Source: TMED8 sp038125725 (GTDB taxonomy: Bacteria; Pseudomonadota; Alphaproteobacteria; Rhodospirillales; Casp-alpha2). From it: a stretch of 64,000 nt of DNA. Positions 19,007-27,836 of the stretch are shown here, one piece after another (position 1 is the first letter of the stretch; each line of letters starts with the position of its first letter). The DNA lies in the NCBI GenBank assembly GCA_038125725.1, contig JAYPEK010000019.1:1-64000 (forward strand). Reading direction: 5' to 3'. Position numbers and translations under genes: made by a program. The notes beneath the pieces are model-generated. The model saw only the letters and a program-made list of their open reading frames with translations. It had not been told where the DNA came from and ran no database searches.

Positions 19007-20446
19007 ATGGATGGGGGCAACGACACAAACATGCGCTATCCGCGCGACATGTTGGGATATGGGACCGTCCCGCCCCGGGCCGATTGGCCCGGCGGCGCGG
19101 CCATTGCCGTGCAGTTCGTCGTCAACTACGAGGAAGGCGGCGAAAACTGCATCCTGCATGGGGACGCGGCCTCGGAGGCCTTCCTCTCGGAGATCGTCGG
19201 CGCCGCCGCCTGGCCCGGCCAGCGCCACTGGAACATGGAATCGATCTACGAATACGGCGCCCGCGCCGGCTTCTGGCGGCTACACCGGCTATTCACCGAA
19301 GCCGGCATTCCGGTCACCGTTTACGGGGTCGCCACCGCGCTGCAACGGTCGCCGGCTCAGGTGGCGGCAATGCTCGACGCCGATTGGGAAATCGCGTCGC
19401 ACGGCCTCAAGTGGATCGAGTACAAGGACGCGGCGCCGGACGCCGAACGCGCCGATATGATGGAGGCCATCCGCATCCACGAAGCCGTCACCGGCAGCCG
19501 GCCGACCGGCTGGTACACCGGCCGCTGCTCGGTCAACACGGTCGATCTGGTGACGGAAGAAGGCGGCTTCGATTATGTCGCCGATGCCTACGCCGACGAC
19601 CTGCCCTACTGGCGCCGCCACGCCGGGCGCGACCAGTTGATCGTCCCCTACACACTGGACGCCAACGACATGCGCTTTGCCACGCCGCAGGGCTTCAATT
19701 CCGGCGATCAGTTCTACGCCTATTTGAAGGACAGCTTCGACGAGCTCTACCGCGAGGGCCAGGCTGGCCAGCCGAAAATGATGAGCATCGGCCTGCATTG
19801 CCGCCTTGCCGGCCGTCCCGGGCGCACCGCCGCCATCCGCCGGTTCATCGACTACGCCAAATCGCACGACGCCGTCTGGTTCGCGCGCCGCATCGACATC
19901 GCGCGGCATTGGATCGAAACCCACCCGCCGGCGGCGCCTGCGTTGGTTCCCTCCGGCATGGACCGGAGCGCTTTCGTCGAAGCCTTCGGCGGCGTCTTCG
20001 AGCATTCCGCGTGGATCGCCGAACGCGCCTTCGACGCCGAGCTCGGTCCCGCCAACGACACCGCCCAGGGCCTGCACGCCGCGCTCGCCATCCAGTTCCG
20101 CAAGGCGTCCGACGACGAGCGGCTCGGTGTGCTGCGCGCGCATCCGGACCTCGCCGGAAAGCTCGCGGCGGCCAAGCGCCTGACGCCCGAATCGACCGCC
20201 GAACAGGCCGGCGCCGGGCTCGATGCGCTCACCGACGAGGAGCGCGCCACCTTCACCGGCCTGAACGAGCGCTATACCGAAAGCTTCGGCTTTCCCTTCA
20301 TCATCGCGGTCAAGGGCCTCGGCAAGGCCGACATCCTGGCCGCCTTCGAGACCCGCGTCGAAAACGACCGCGACGCCGAATTCGCCACCGCGTGCCGCCA
20401 GGTGGAACGCATCGCGCGGCTGCGTCTGGAAGACATGCTTGGCTGA
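19007..20446 (+). CDS. puuE-uraD: Bifunctional PuuE-type allantoinase / OHCU decarboxylase fusion
   Basis: A 479-residue fusion. Residues ~10-310 are a NodB/polysaccharide-deacetylase-type, cofactor-independent allantoinase (PRDMLGYG, VNYEEGGE, then SHGLKWIEY, GWYTGR). Residues ~325-479 are a UraD decarboxylase (FVEAFGGVFEHSAWIAERA, RAHPDLAGKLA, ESFGFPFI). It would convert OHCU to S-allantoin and then to allantoate in one chain. ATG at 19007 has AAGG 13 bases upstream; ATG at 19031, just before RYPRDM, is an alternative. Co-located with puuD and uraH. Confidence 0.92.
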   Translation: MDGGNDTNMRYPRDMLGYGTVPPRADWPGGAAIAVQFVVNYEEGGENCILHGDAASEAFLSEIVGAAAWPGQRHWNMESIYEYGARAGFWRLHRLFTEAGIPVTVYGVATALQRSPAQVAAMLDADWEIASHGLKWIEYKDAAPDAERADMMEAIRIHEAVTGSRPTGWYTGRCSVNTVDLVTEEGGFDYVADAYADDLPYWRRHAGRDQLIVPYTLDANDMRFATPQGFNSGDQFYAYLKDSFDELYREGQAGQPKMMSIGLHCRLAGRPGRTAAIRRFIDYAKSHDAVWFARRIDIARHWIETHPPAAPALVPSGMDRSAFVEAFGGVFEHSAWIAERAFDAELGPANDTAQGLHAALAIQFRKASDDERLGVLRAHPDLAGKLAAAKRLTPESTAEQAGAGLDALTDEERATFTGLNERYTESFGFPFIIAVKGLGKADILAAFETRVENDRDAEFATACRQVERIARLRLEDMLG

Positions 20447-20515
20447 GACGCCGTTGGGAGACCATCCATCCATCCGAGAGGGGGAAACTTTCGGAACAAA
20501 ACGAGGAGTAAGCGC

Positions 20516-21901
20516 ATGAGCCTACATAATTCCGGTTTGGGCACGCCCGAACAACTGAAGGACCCGGACTTCACACCGCCGTTGGGATCCGCGGTCCCGC
20601 TCGGCATCCAGCACGTTTTGGCGATGTTCGTCTCCAACGTCACGCCGGCCATCATCATCGCCGGCGTCGCCGGTTTCGGCTTCGGTTCGAAGTCGCCGGA
20701 CTTCCACTACCTGATCTACATGATCCAGATGTCGATGCTGTTCGCCGGCATCGCCACCCTTTTCCAGACGGTCGGCTTCGGCCCGGTCGGCGCGCGCCTG
20801 CCGATCGTGCAGGGCACCAGCTTCGCCTTCCTGCCGGTGATGATCCCGCTGGTCGCCGGCAAGGGCGTCGACGCCATGGCGGTGCTGATGGGCGGCATCG
20901 TCGTCGGCGGCATCTTCCACACCTGCCTGGCACCGATCATCGGCCGCATCCGCTTCGCGCTGCCGCCGCTGGTCACCGGTCTCGTGGTGCTGATGATCGG
21001 CCTGGCGCTGATCAAGGTCGGCATCCAGTACGCGGCGGGCGGCGTGCCGGCCATCGGAAAGCCGGAATTCGGTTCCTTGCAGAACTGGTCGGTGGCGATG
21101 GTGGTCATCGTCGTGACCTTGGGCGTCAAATTCTTCACCCGCGGCATCATCTCCGTCGCGGCGGTGCTGATCGGGCTGATCGTCGGCTACATCGTCGCCT
21201 ACTTCATGGGCATGGTGAGCTTCGCCAACGTCGGCCGTGCCGCCGTGTTCGCGCTGCCGCAGCCGTTCCCGTTCGGCATCGAGTTCTCGGCCGGCGCGAT
21301 CATCGGCATCTGCCTGATGGCCTTCGTCTCCGCCGTCGAAACGGTCGGTGACGTGTCGGGCATCGCCAAGGGCGGCGCCGGGCGCGAAGCCGAAACCAAG
21401 GAACTGGAAGGCGCTACCTACGCCGACGGCCTGGGTTCGGCCGTCGCCGGCATCTTCGGCGGCCTGCCAAACACGTCGTTTTCCCAGAACGTCGGCCTGA
21501 TCGCCATGACCGGCGTCATGAGCCGCCACGTGGTGACCATTGGCGCGATCTTCCTGATCGTCGCCGGGTTGATCCCCAAGATCGGCGCGGTGATCTCGTC
21601 GGTGCCGATCGAGGTGCTGGGCGGCGGCGTCATCGTCATGTTCGGCATGGTCGCGGCGGCGGGCATCAACATGCTCTCCGACGTGCACTGGAACCGCCGC
21701 AACATGGTGATCTTCGCCATCTCGCTGTCGGTGGGTCTGGGCCTGCAACTGGTGCCCGACGCGCTGCAGCACATGCCCTCGACGGCCAAGGTGCTGCTGA
21801 CCTCCGGTCTGCTGCCGGCTGCTTTCCTGGCGATCATCCTCAACCTCGTGTTGCCGGAAGAGCTGCCGGAAGAAATGGCTGACGACGAACCGACCCACTG
21901 A
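20516..21901 (+). CDS. NCS2 family purine (xanthine/urate) permease
   Basis: A 461-residue carrier with about 14 membrane segments and the nucleobase-ascorbate transporter signature QNVGLIAMTGVMSR. A well-placed GAGGAG precedes the ATG. It lies 69 bp downstream of puuE-uraD in the same direction. The family transports uracil, xanthine or urate by H+ symport. Location among urate and xanthine genes favours a purine; the exact substrate is inference. Confidence 0.9.
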   Translation: MSLHNSGLGTPEQLKDPDFTPPLGSAVPLGIQHVLAMFVSNVTPAIIIAGVAGFGFGSKSPDFHYLIYMIQMSMLFAGIATLFQTVGFGPVGARLPIVQGTSFAFLPVMIPLVAGKGVDAMAVLMGGIVVGGIFHTCLAPIIGRIRFALPPLVTGLVVLMIGLALIKVGIQYAAGGVPAIGKPEFGSLQNWSVAMVVIVVTLGVKFFTRGIISVAAVLIGLIVGYIVAYFMGMVSFANVGRAAVFALPQPFPFGIEFSAGAIIGICLMAFVSAVETVGDVSGIAKGGAGREAETKELEGATYADGLGSAVAGIFGGLPNTSFSQNVGLIAMTGVMSRHVVTIGAIFLIVAGLIPKIGAVISSVPIEVLGGGVIVMFGMVAAAGINMLSDVHWNRRNMVIFAISLSVGLGLQLVPDALQHMPSTAKVLLTSGLLPAAFLAIILNLVLPEELPEEMADDEPTH

Positions 21902-21924
21902 CGGGCCGGAACGACCTGACCCAA

Positions 21925-21953
21925 GGGCCGGCCGGAAAACCTCCGGCCGGCCC
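21925..21953 (+). other. Perfect 11-bp hairpin between permease and deaminase genes
   Basis: GGGCCGGCCGG and CCGGCCGGCCC flank a 7-base loop (AAAACCT), with no T-tract afterwards. It could attenuate transcription or protect mRNA ends between the two co-directional genes. Confidence 0.5.
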
Positions 21954-21966
21954 ACTAGGGACTCGA

Positions 21967-23319
21967 ATGACGACACTGCTTGCCAAGAACGCCGACGTCC
22001 TGGTGACCATGGACGGTGCGCGCCGCGAAATCGCCTCCGGCGGTCTTTATGCGCGCGATGGCGTGATCGAGGCCGTCGGCGCCGCCGCCGATCTTCCCGC
22101 CGAGGCCGACGAGGTTCTCGATCTCTCCGGCGCGGTGGTGCTGCCGGGGCTGATCAACACCCACCATCATTTCTACCAGAACCTGACCCGCGCCGTGCCC
22201 GCCGCGCAGGACGCCACCCTGTTCGGCTGGCTGACCACGCTCTATCCGATCTGGGCGCGCATGGGGCCCGAGGAGATTTTCGTCTCCGCCCAACTGGCGC
22301 TGGCGGAATTGGCGCTTTCGGGCTGCACCTGTTCGTCCGACCATCTCTACATGTTCCCGAACGGGGCGCGCCTCGACGACGAGATCGCGGCCGCCGGCAC
22401 GATCGGCCTGCGCCTGCATGCGACGCGCGGCGCCATGAGCATCGGCGAAAGCGCCGGTGGCCTGCCGCCCGACAGCCTGGTGGAAGACGAAGCCGCCATC
22501 CTGGAGGACTGCCTGCGGGTCATCGCCGCCCACCACGATCCCGACCCCGGCGCCATGGTGCGCGTCGGCGTCGCACCCTGCTCGCCCTTCTCGGTCAGCC
22601 GCGAGTTGATGCGAGACGCCGCGCTATTGGCCCGCGGCCAGGGCGTGCACCTGCACACCCACTTAGCCGAAAACGACGACGACATCGCCTATTCGCTCGC
22701 GCATTTCGGCTGCCGGCCCGGCCAGTACGCCGAGGACCTGGGCTGGACCGGCGACGACGTCTGGCACGCGCACTGCGTCAAACTGGACGATGGCGAGATC
22801 GATCTTTTCGCCCAGAGCGGTACCGGCGTCGCCCATTGCCCTTGTTCAAACATGCGGCTTGGCAGCGGCATCGCGCCGGTGCGCGCCATGCGGGATGCCG
22901 GGGTCAAGGTGGGGCTCGGCGTCGACGGCTCGGCATCGAACGATGCCGGCGATCTGTTGTCGGAGGCGCGCCAGGCGATGCTGCTACAGCGGGTCGGCTT
23001 CGGCGGCGGCGCGCTGGGTGCGCGGGACGCAGTGGAGATCGCCACGCGGGGCGGCGCGGCCGTCCTTGGCCGGCCCGACCTGGGCTCACTGGAAATTGGC
23101 AAACGCGCCGACTTCGCCGTCTTCGATACCGCAAGCGTGGCCATGGCCGGCGCCTGGGACCCAGTCGCGGGGCTGGTTTTCTCCGGCCCGCACCGGGCCC
23201 GGCACACGGTGGTCGAGGGGCGTTTCGTGGTCCGTGACGGCGAATTGGCGACGGCCGATCTGAGCCGCGTTCTCGAAATCCACGCGCGCCTGACACGCAA
23301 GCTGATCGACGGAAACTAG
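21967..23319 (+). CDS. 8-Oxoguanine deaminase-like amidohydrolase
   Basis: A 450-residue metal-dependent amidohydrolase of the ATZ/TRZ group. The N-terminal metal motif THHHFYQN (His66, His68), HLHTHLAE mid-protein, HCVKL, and DGSASNDAGD carry the expected zinc and catalytic residues. The sequence pattern matches 8-oxoguanine deaminases, which give urate directly from oxidised guanine; a related guanine or pterin deaminase is possible. Its TAG stop shares the CTAG tetramer with the convergent guaD stop. Confidence 0.85.
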   Translation: MTTLLAKNADVLVTMDGARREIASGGLYARDGVIEAVGAAADLPAEADEVLDLSGAVVLPGLINTHHHFYQNLTRAVPAAQDATLFGWLTTLYPIWARMGPEEIFVSAQLALAELALSGCTCSSDHLYMFPNGARLDDEIAAAGTIGLRLHATRGAMSIGESAGGLPPDSLVEDEAAILEDCLRVIAAHHDPDPGAMVRVGVAPCSPFSVSRELMRDAALLARGQGVHLHTHLAENDDDIAYSLAHFGCRPGQYAEDLGWTGDDVWHAHCVKLDDGEIDLFAQSGTGVAHCPCSNMRLGSGIAPVRAMRDAGVKVGLGVDGSASNDAGDLLSEARQAMLLQRVGFGGGALGARDAVEIATRGGAAVLGRPDLGSLEIGKRADFAVFDTASVAMAGAWDPVAGLVFSGPHRARHTVVEGRFVVRDGELATADLSRVLEIHARLTRKLIDGN

Positions 23320-24623
23320 GGTCGCTCCCAGGCGATCATGCCGTTGGTGAACACCGTCTGGATGGCGCGGTCATCGGCAAGGATGATCTGCGCGAACAGG
23401 AGATCGCGCAGGCTTTCCGCTTCCGCTGCGCGGCGCTCGATCAGTTCCGTCGAGGCCGGATCGATGACGATCACGTCGGCTTCCATGCCGGGTGCGATGT
23501 TGCCAACCCGATCGGCGATGCCCATCGCCTTGGCCGAGCCCATCGTCGCCAGATACCAGAGCTGATAGGGATGCAGGCTGTGGCCGCGCAGTTGCGCCAC
23601 CTCATAGGCGGCGCGCATGGTCATGAACATGGAAAGGCTGGTGCCGCCGGCAACGTCGCTGGCGAGGCCGACGGTGATGGGCGCATCCACGCCCCGGAGC
23701 CCGGCCATGTCGAAGAGCCCGGAGCCGATGAACATGTTGGAGGTCGGGCAATGCGCGATGGCGGAGCCGGTATCGCGGATGGCGGCGCGCTCACGATCCA
23801 TCAAGTGGATGGCATGGCCGAAGATGGCGCCGGGACCGGCCAGACCGAATTTCTCGTAGACACCGAAATAGTCCGACGCGTCGGGGAAGAGCTCCTTCAC
23901 CCAGGCGATTTCATTGGGGTTCTCGGAGAGGTGCGTCTGCATCAGCGTGCCGGGATTTTCGCGCCAGAGCGCGCCAGCGGCTTCCAGTTGCTCGGGCGTC
24001 GAGGTCGGCGCGAAGCGGGGCGTCACCGCGTAAATGTTGCGCCCGCGCCCGTGCCATTTTTCGACCAGCGCCTTCGACTGGTCGTAGCCGGATTGGGCCG
24101 TGTCCAGGAGATTGTCGGGTGCGTTGCGATCCATCAGCACCTTGCCGCAGGCCATGCGAACGCGACGCTGCTCCGACACCTCGAAAAAGGCATCGACGGA
24201 TTCGGGATGCACGGTGGCATAGACGCAAGCCGTGGTGGTGCCGTTGGCGACCGCCTCGGTGAGAAACAGCTCCGCCGCCTCGCGGGCATGGGCCTTATCG
24301 TGAAAGGCCGCCTCGCCGGGAAAGGTATAAGTCTCCAGCCACTCCAGAAGCTGCTCGCCGTAGGACGCGATGATCGGAAGCTGCGGATAGTGCGCGTGGC
24401 AATCGATGAAGCCGGCCGAGATCAGCGATTTGCCGTAATCCAGCACCCGGGCACCGGGCGCTTCGGCGACGATCTGATCGGCGGGACCGACCGCCTGAAT
24501 AATACCATCCGCCATATGGACGGCGCCGGCGCTTTCGAAACGGAGCGCCGCCTCCGGGCCCTCGGAAAAAGGATCGCCCGCGAACGAAAGCACTTGGCCT
24601 TTCAGAACCAGATTCATCGCCAT
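23316..24623 (-). CDS. guaD: Guanine deaminase
   Basis: A 435-residue zinc amidohydrolase converting guanine to xanthine and ammonia. The PGFIDxHxHYPQ-type motif (DCHAHYP, His76 and His78), TTACVYATVH, QTHLSENPNEI and GLASDVAGGTSLSM are typical of GuaD. It lies directly downstream of the terminator that closes the xdh/ABC operon, so it either has its own promoter or depends on readthrough. It supplies xanthine to the XDH encoded upstream. Confidence 0.92.
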   Translation of the reverse strand: MAMNLVLKGQVLSFAGDPFSEGPEAALRFESAGAVHMADGIIQAVGPADQIVAEAPGARVLDYGKSLISAGFIDCHAHYPQLPIIASYGEQLLEWLETYTFPGEAAFHDKAHAREAAELFLTEAVANGTTTACVYATVHPESVDAFFEVSEQRRVRMACGKVLMDRNAPDNLLDTAQSGYDQSKALVEKWHGRGRNIYAVTPRFAPTSTPEQLEAAGALWRENPGTLMQTHLSENPNEIAWVKELFPDASDYFGVYEKFGLAGPGAIFGHAIHLMDRERAAIRDTGSAIAHCPTSNMFIGSGLFDMAGLRGVDAPITVGLASDVAGGTSLSMFMTMRAAYEVAQLRGHSLHPYQLWYLATMGSAKAMGIADRVGNIAPGMEADVIVIDPASTELIERRAAEAESLRDLLFAQIILADDRAIQTVFTNGMIAWERP

Positions 24624-24650
24624 GGCCTGTGTTCCCCCGAAAGGCGGGCG

Positions 24651-24685
24651 GAAAAAAGGCGGCGCGGCACTGAGGCCGCGCCGCC
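24651..24685 (-). terminator. Rho-independent terminator after the BMP-type binding protein gene
   Basis: On the minus strand GGCGGCGCGGC and GCCGCGCCGCC form a perfect 11-bp stem with a 6-base loop, followed directly by TTTTTT. It begins 12 bp after the binding-protein stop and lies 28 bp upstream of the guaD start. Confidence 0.9.
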
Positions 24686-24696
24686 CGCTGCGAGGA

Positions 24697-25773
24697 TTAC
24701 TTGGGCAAGGAGCCTTCGATGCCCTCGACGTAGAAGTTCATGCCGGCAAGATCACCGTCCGGCGCCGTCTGGCCAGCGGTCAGCCAAGGCGAGCCGTCCT
24801 GCTTGTTGATCGGACCGGTAAAGGGATGCAGCTTGCCGGCCGCGATATCGTCGCGTGCCTTAGCGGCCATGGCCTTCACGTCGGCCGGGATCTTGTCGGA
24901 GAATTCGGCGATGCCGACCATGCCGGGGCCGATACCGTCCCAGGTGTCGGTGCTCTTCCAGGTGCCATCCATCACCGCCTTGACCCGCGCGATATAATAA
25001 GGCGCCCAATCATCGATGATCGACGTGAGCTGCGCGTTGGGCCCAAACTTCTTCATGTCGGAGGCCTGACCGAAGGCGAAAATGCCCTGCTTCTCGGCGA
25101 TCTGCATGGCGGCCGGCGAATCGGTATGCTGCATCAGCACGTCGGCGCCCTGGTCGATCAGCGCCTTGGCGGCATCCGCTTCCTTGCCCGGATCGAACCA
25201 GGTCGAGACCCAGACGACCTTGAACTTGACCGCCGGATTGACGCTCTTGGCGGCGAGATAAGCGGCGTTGATGCCGCGAACCACTTCCGGGATCGGGAAC
25301 GACGCGATATAGCCGACGGTGTTGGTCTTGGTCATCTTGCCGGCGATCAGGCCGATCACATGGCGGCCTTCATAGAAACGCGCCGAGTAGGTGGAGACGT
25401 TGGCGGCGCGCTTGAAGCCGGTGGCGTGCTCGAACTTCACCTTGGGGAAACGCTTCGCCACCTGCAGGGTCGGGTTCATGAACCCGAACGAAGTGGTGAA
25501 GATGATGTCGTTGCCGGCGCGGGCGAGCTGCTGAATGACGCGTGCCGCATCCGGGCCCTCGGAGACGTTCTCGACGTAAGTGGTCTTCACCTTGTCGCCG
25601 AATTCCTTTTCCACGGCCAGGCGGCCCTGGTTGTGCTCGTAGCTCCAGCCATGGTCGCCGACGGGACCAACATAGACGAAGCCCACCTTCGTCTGCGCCT
25701 GGGCGCCACCCGACGCCACCATCGCCAGGCCCAAGGCCAAAGCGACGGAAAGTTTCCTCAAGGTCATTTTCAT
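24697..25773 (-). CDS. BMP family (PnrA-like) nucleoside ABC transporter binding protein
   Basis: A 358-residue periplasmic receptor with a signal peptide (MKMTLRKLSVALALGLAM, cleavage near GAQA-Q) followed by the BMP/Med fold (TKVGFVYVGPVGDHGWSYEH). The family binds purine nucleosides or bases. It is the last gene of the operon containing two permeases, the ATPase, xdhC and xdh, which supports purine uptake for xanthine oxidation. Lacking a lipobox, it is probably soluble in the periplasm. Confidence 0.92.
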   Translation of the reverse strand: MKMTLRKLSVALALGLAMVASGGAQAQTKVGFVYVGPVGDHGWSYEHNQGRLAVEKEFGDKVKTTYVENVSEGPDAARVIQQLARAGNDIIFTTSFGFMNPTLQVAKRFPKVKFEHATGFKRAANVSTYSARFYEGRHVIGLIAGKMTKTNTVGYIASFPIPEVVRGINAAYLAAKSVNPAVKFKVVWVSTWFDPGKEADAAKALIDQGADVLMQHTDSPAAMQIAEKQGIFAFGQASDMKKFGPNAQLTSIIDDWAPYYIARVKAVMDGTWKSTDTWDGIGPGMVGIAEFSDKIPADVKAMAAKARDDIAAGKLHPFTGPINKQDGSPWLTAGQTAPDGDLAGMNFYVEGIEGSLPK

Positions 25774-25814
25774 AAGGATGTCTCCTTTGTTGGTTATCTC
25801 ACCACTGGGTTACC

Positions 25815-25834
25815 GACCACGATCATGCGTGGTC
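25815..25834 (-). other. Small hairpin between permease and binding-protein genes
   Basis: GACCACG and CGTGGTC form a 7-bp stem around ATCATG at the permease stop codon, with no T-run. It might stabilise or segment the polycistronic mRNA ahead of the receptor gene. Confidence 0.25.
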
Positions 25835-26753
25835 ATGACGAAGCGAAGAAGGGTCTGCCCAAACACGCCGGCGCATTGAGGTTGGCCCTTGTCTTGTCAT
25901 GGGAAATCACCACCATGACGAGGACGGTAACAAGATAGGGCAACATTGACAGATACTGCGCGTCGATGTCCACCCCGAGCCCCTGCACGTGCAACTGGAT
26001 CACGGTGACGCCGCCGAACAGGTAGGCGCCCATGAGCGCGCGCCCCGGCCGCCAGGCGGAGAAGACGACGATGGCGAGCGCGATCCAGCCGCGCCCGGCG
26101 GTCATGTCCTCGACCCAGAGCGGGGTCTGGACGATGGATAGATAGGCGCCGCCGATACCCGCCGTGGCGCCGCCGAACAGCAACGCCGCGAACCGCACCT
26201 TGATCACGCCATAGCCGATAGCGTGCGCGGCGTCGTGGTTCTCGCCCACCGCGCGCAGAATCAACCCGGCGCGGGTCTTGTTCAGGAACCAATAGACACC
26301 GCCCACCAGGATCACCGACAGGTAGACCAGCGGATCGTGCTCGAACAGCACCGGCCCGATGAACGGAATGTCGGAGATCAGCGGGATATGTATTTTGGAA
26401 AGCGGCGTCGCCGACTCGCCCGAATAGGCCTGCCCGATCAGCGCCGAAAGCCCGAGCCCGAAGATCGTCAGCGCCAGGCCGGTAGCCACCTGGTTCGACA
26501 GCAGAACCTGGGTCAGAAAGGCGAACAGCATCGCCGCCACGGCGCCGGCCAGCGCCGCCGCGATGATACCCAGGAAATAGGACTCGGTGCCGAGCGTCAC
26601 CGCGAAACCGGCGATGGCGCCCAGGATCATCATGCCCTCGACACCCAGGTTGAGAACGCCGGAGCGCTCCACCACCAACTCGCCGATCGAGGCGAAGACC
26701 AGCGGCGTGGCGGCGACGATGACCCCTTGCAGGATGAGTACGAGAAGGTCCAT
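25833..26753 (-). CDS. ABC transporter permease (NupQ/BPD_transp_2 family)
   Basis: A 306-residue membrane protein with about 8-9 hydrophobic segments, similar to the second permease of BMP-type nucleoside importers (NLGVEGMMILGA motif near residue 40). It lies 3 bp after the first permease gene. It forms the channel with the 359-residue permease. Confidence 0.9.
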   Translation of the reverse strand: MDLLVLILQGVIVAATPLVFASIGELVVERSGVLNLGVEGMMILGAIAGFAVTLGTESYFLGIIAAALAGAVAAMLFAFLTQVLLSNQVATGLALTIFGLGLSALIGQAYSGESATPLSKIHIPLISDIPFIGPVLFEHDPLVYLSVILVGGVYWFLNKTRAGLILRAVGENHDAAHAIGYGVIKVRFAALLFGGATAGIGGAYLSIVQTPLWVEDMTAGRGWIALAIVVFSAWRPGRALMGAYLFGGVTVIQLHVQGLGVDIDAQYLSMLPYLVTVLVMVVISHDKTRANLNAPACLGRPFFASS

Positions 26754-26756
26754 GGC

Positions 26757-27836
26757 TCAGCTCCCCTTTTCCGCCGGCTGGCGCCGGACCATGCGTATCC
26801 GGTAGCGCGCCAGGACGTCGATGCCCAACAGCGTGAACAGGAACATGCCCTGGAACACGCCGGTGACGGCGCTCGGCAGGTTCATGGAAATCTGCGCCCC
26901 CTCGCCGCCGATGTAGGTAAGCGCCATGACGAACCCGGCGAGCAGGATGCCGATGGGGTTCAGGCGGCCCAGGAAGGCGACGATGATGGCGGTGAAGCCG
27001 TAGCCCACCGGCAGCGCCGGCACCAATTGTCCGACCGGGCCGGCCGCCTCGAAGGTGCCGGCCAAACCGGCCAGCCCGCCCGAGATCATCAGGCTGACCC
27101 AGACCACGCGCTTCTCGACGAAGCCGCCGTAGGCGGCGGCCTTGGGCGATTGGCCCATGACCTTCACCTGGTAGCCAAACACATGGCGCGACAGCACCAC
27201 CCAGGCGACCGCGACCGCCAACAGCGCGACGATGAAGCCGATGTGCGCGCGGGTCTCGGCGATCAGGATCGGCATTGTCGCGGCACCGTGGAACAGCCGG
27301 CTTTCCGGGAAGTTGAGCCCTTCCGGGTCCTTCAGGGGTCCGTGCACCAGGACGCTCAGCAGCAGCACCGCCACATAGGTGAGCATCAGGGTCACCAGGA
27401 TTTCGTTGGCGTTGAACTTGGTGCGCAGGAACGCCGGGATCGCCGCCCAGGCCATGCCGCCGAGGATGCCGGCCAGGCACATCAGCGGCAGCACCCAGAA
27501 GCCCTCGACCTGATAGAGCGCAAGCGCCACGGCGCCGCCCGTCAGCGCGCCGAAGGTGAACTGCCCCTCGGCGCCAATGTTCCAGACCCCGGCGCGGAAA
27601 CCGAAGGACAGGCCTATACCGATGAGGATCAGCGGCGTCGCCTTGACGATCATCTCCGAGATGGTGAAGAGATCGGTCAAGGGTTCATAGAAGATGATGT
27701 ATATGGCCTGAAACGGATTCTTGCCGAGCGCCGCGAACATCACCAGCCCGAGCGCAATTGTAACCGCGACGGCCATCACCGGCGTCAGGTACAGCAGGTG
27801 CTTGGAGACCTCTTTTCTGGGTTCGAGCCGGATCAT
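26757..27836 (-). CDS. ABC transporter permease (NupP/BPD_transp_2 family)
   Basis: A 359-residue membrane protein with about 9-10 segments; NIGAEGQFTFGA near residue 90 is the family motif and interacts with the ATPase. It overlaps the ATPase gene by 4 bp and is followed 3 bp later by the second permease. First permease of the purine/nucleoside importer. Confidence 0.9.
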   Translation of the reverse strand: MIRLEPRKEVSKHLLYLTPVMAVAVTIALGLVMFAALGKNPFQAIYIIFYEPLTDLFTISEMIVKATPLILIGIGLSFGFRAGVWNIGAEGQFTFGALTGGAVALALYQVEGFWVLPLMCLAGILGGMAWAAIPAFLRTKFNANEILVTLMLTYVAVLLLSVLVHGPLKDPEGLNFPESRLFHGAATMPILIAETRAHIGFIVALLAVAVAWVVLSRHVFGYQVKVMGQSPKAAAYGGFVEKRVVWVSLMISGGLAGLAGTFEAAGPVGQLVPALPVGYGFTAIIVAFLGRLNPIGILLAGFVMALTYIGGEGAQISMNLPSAVTGVFQGMFLFTLLGIDVLARYRIRMVRRQPAEKGS

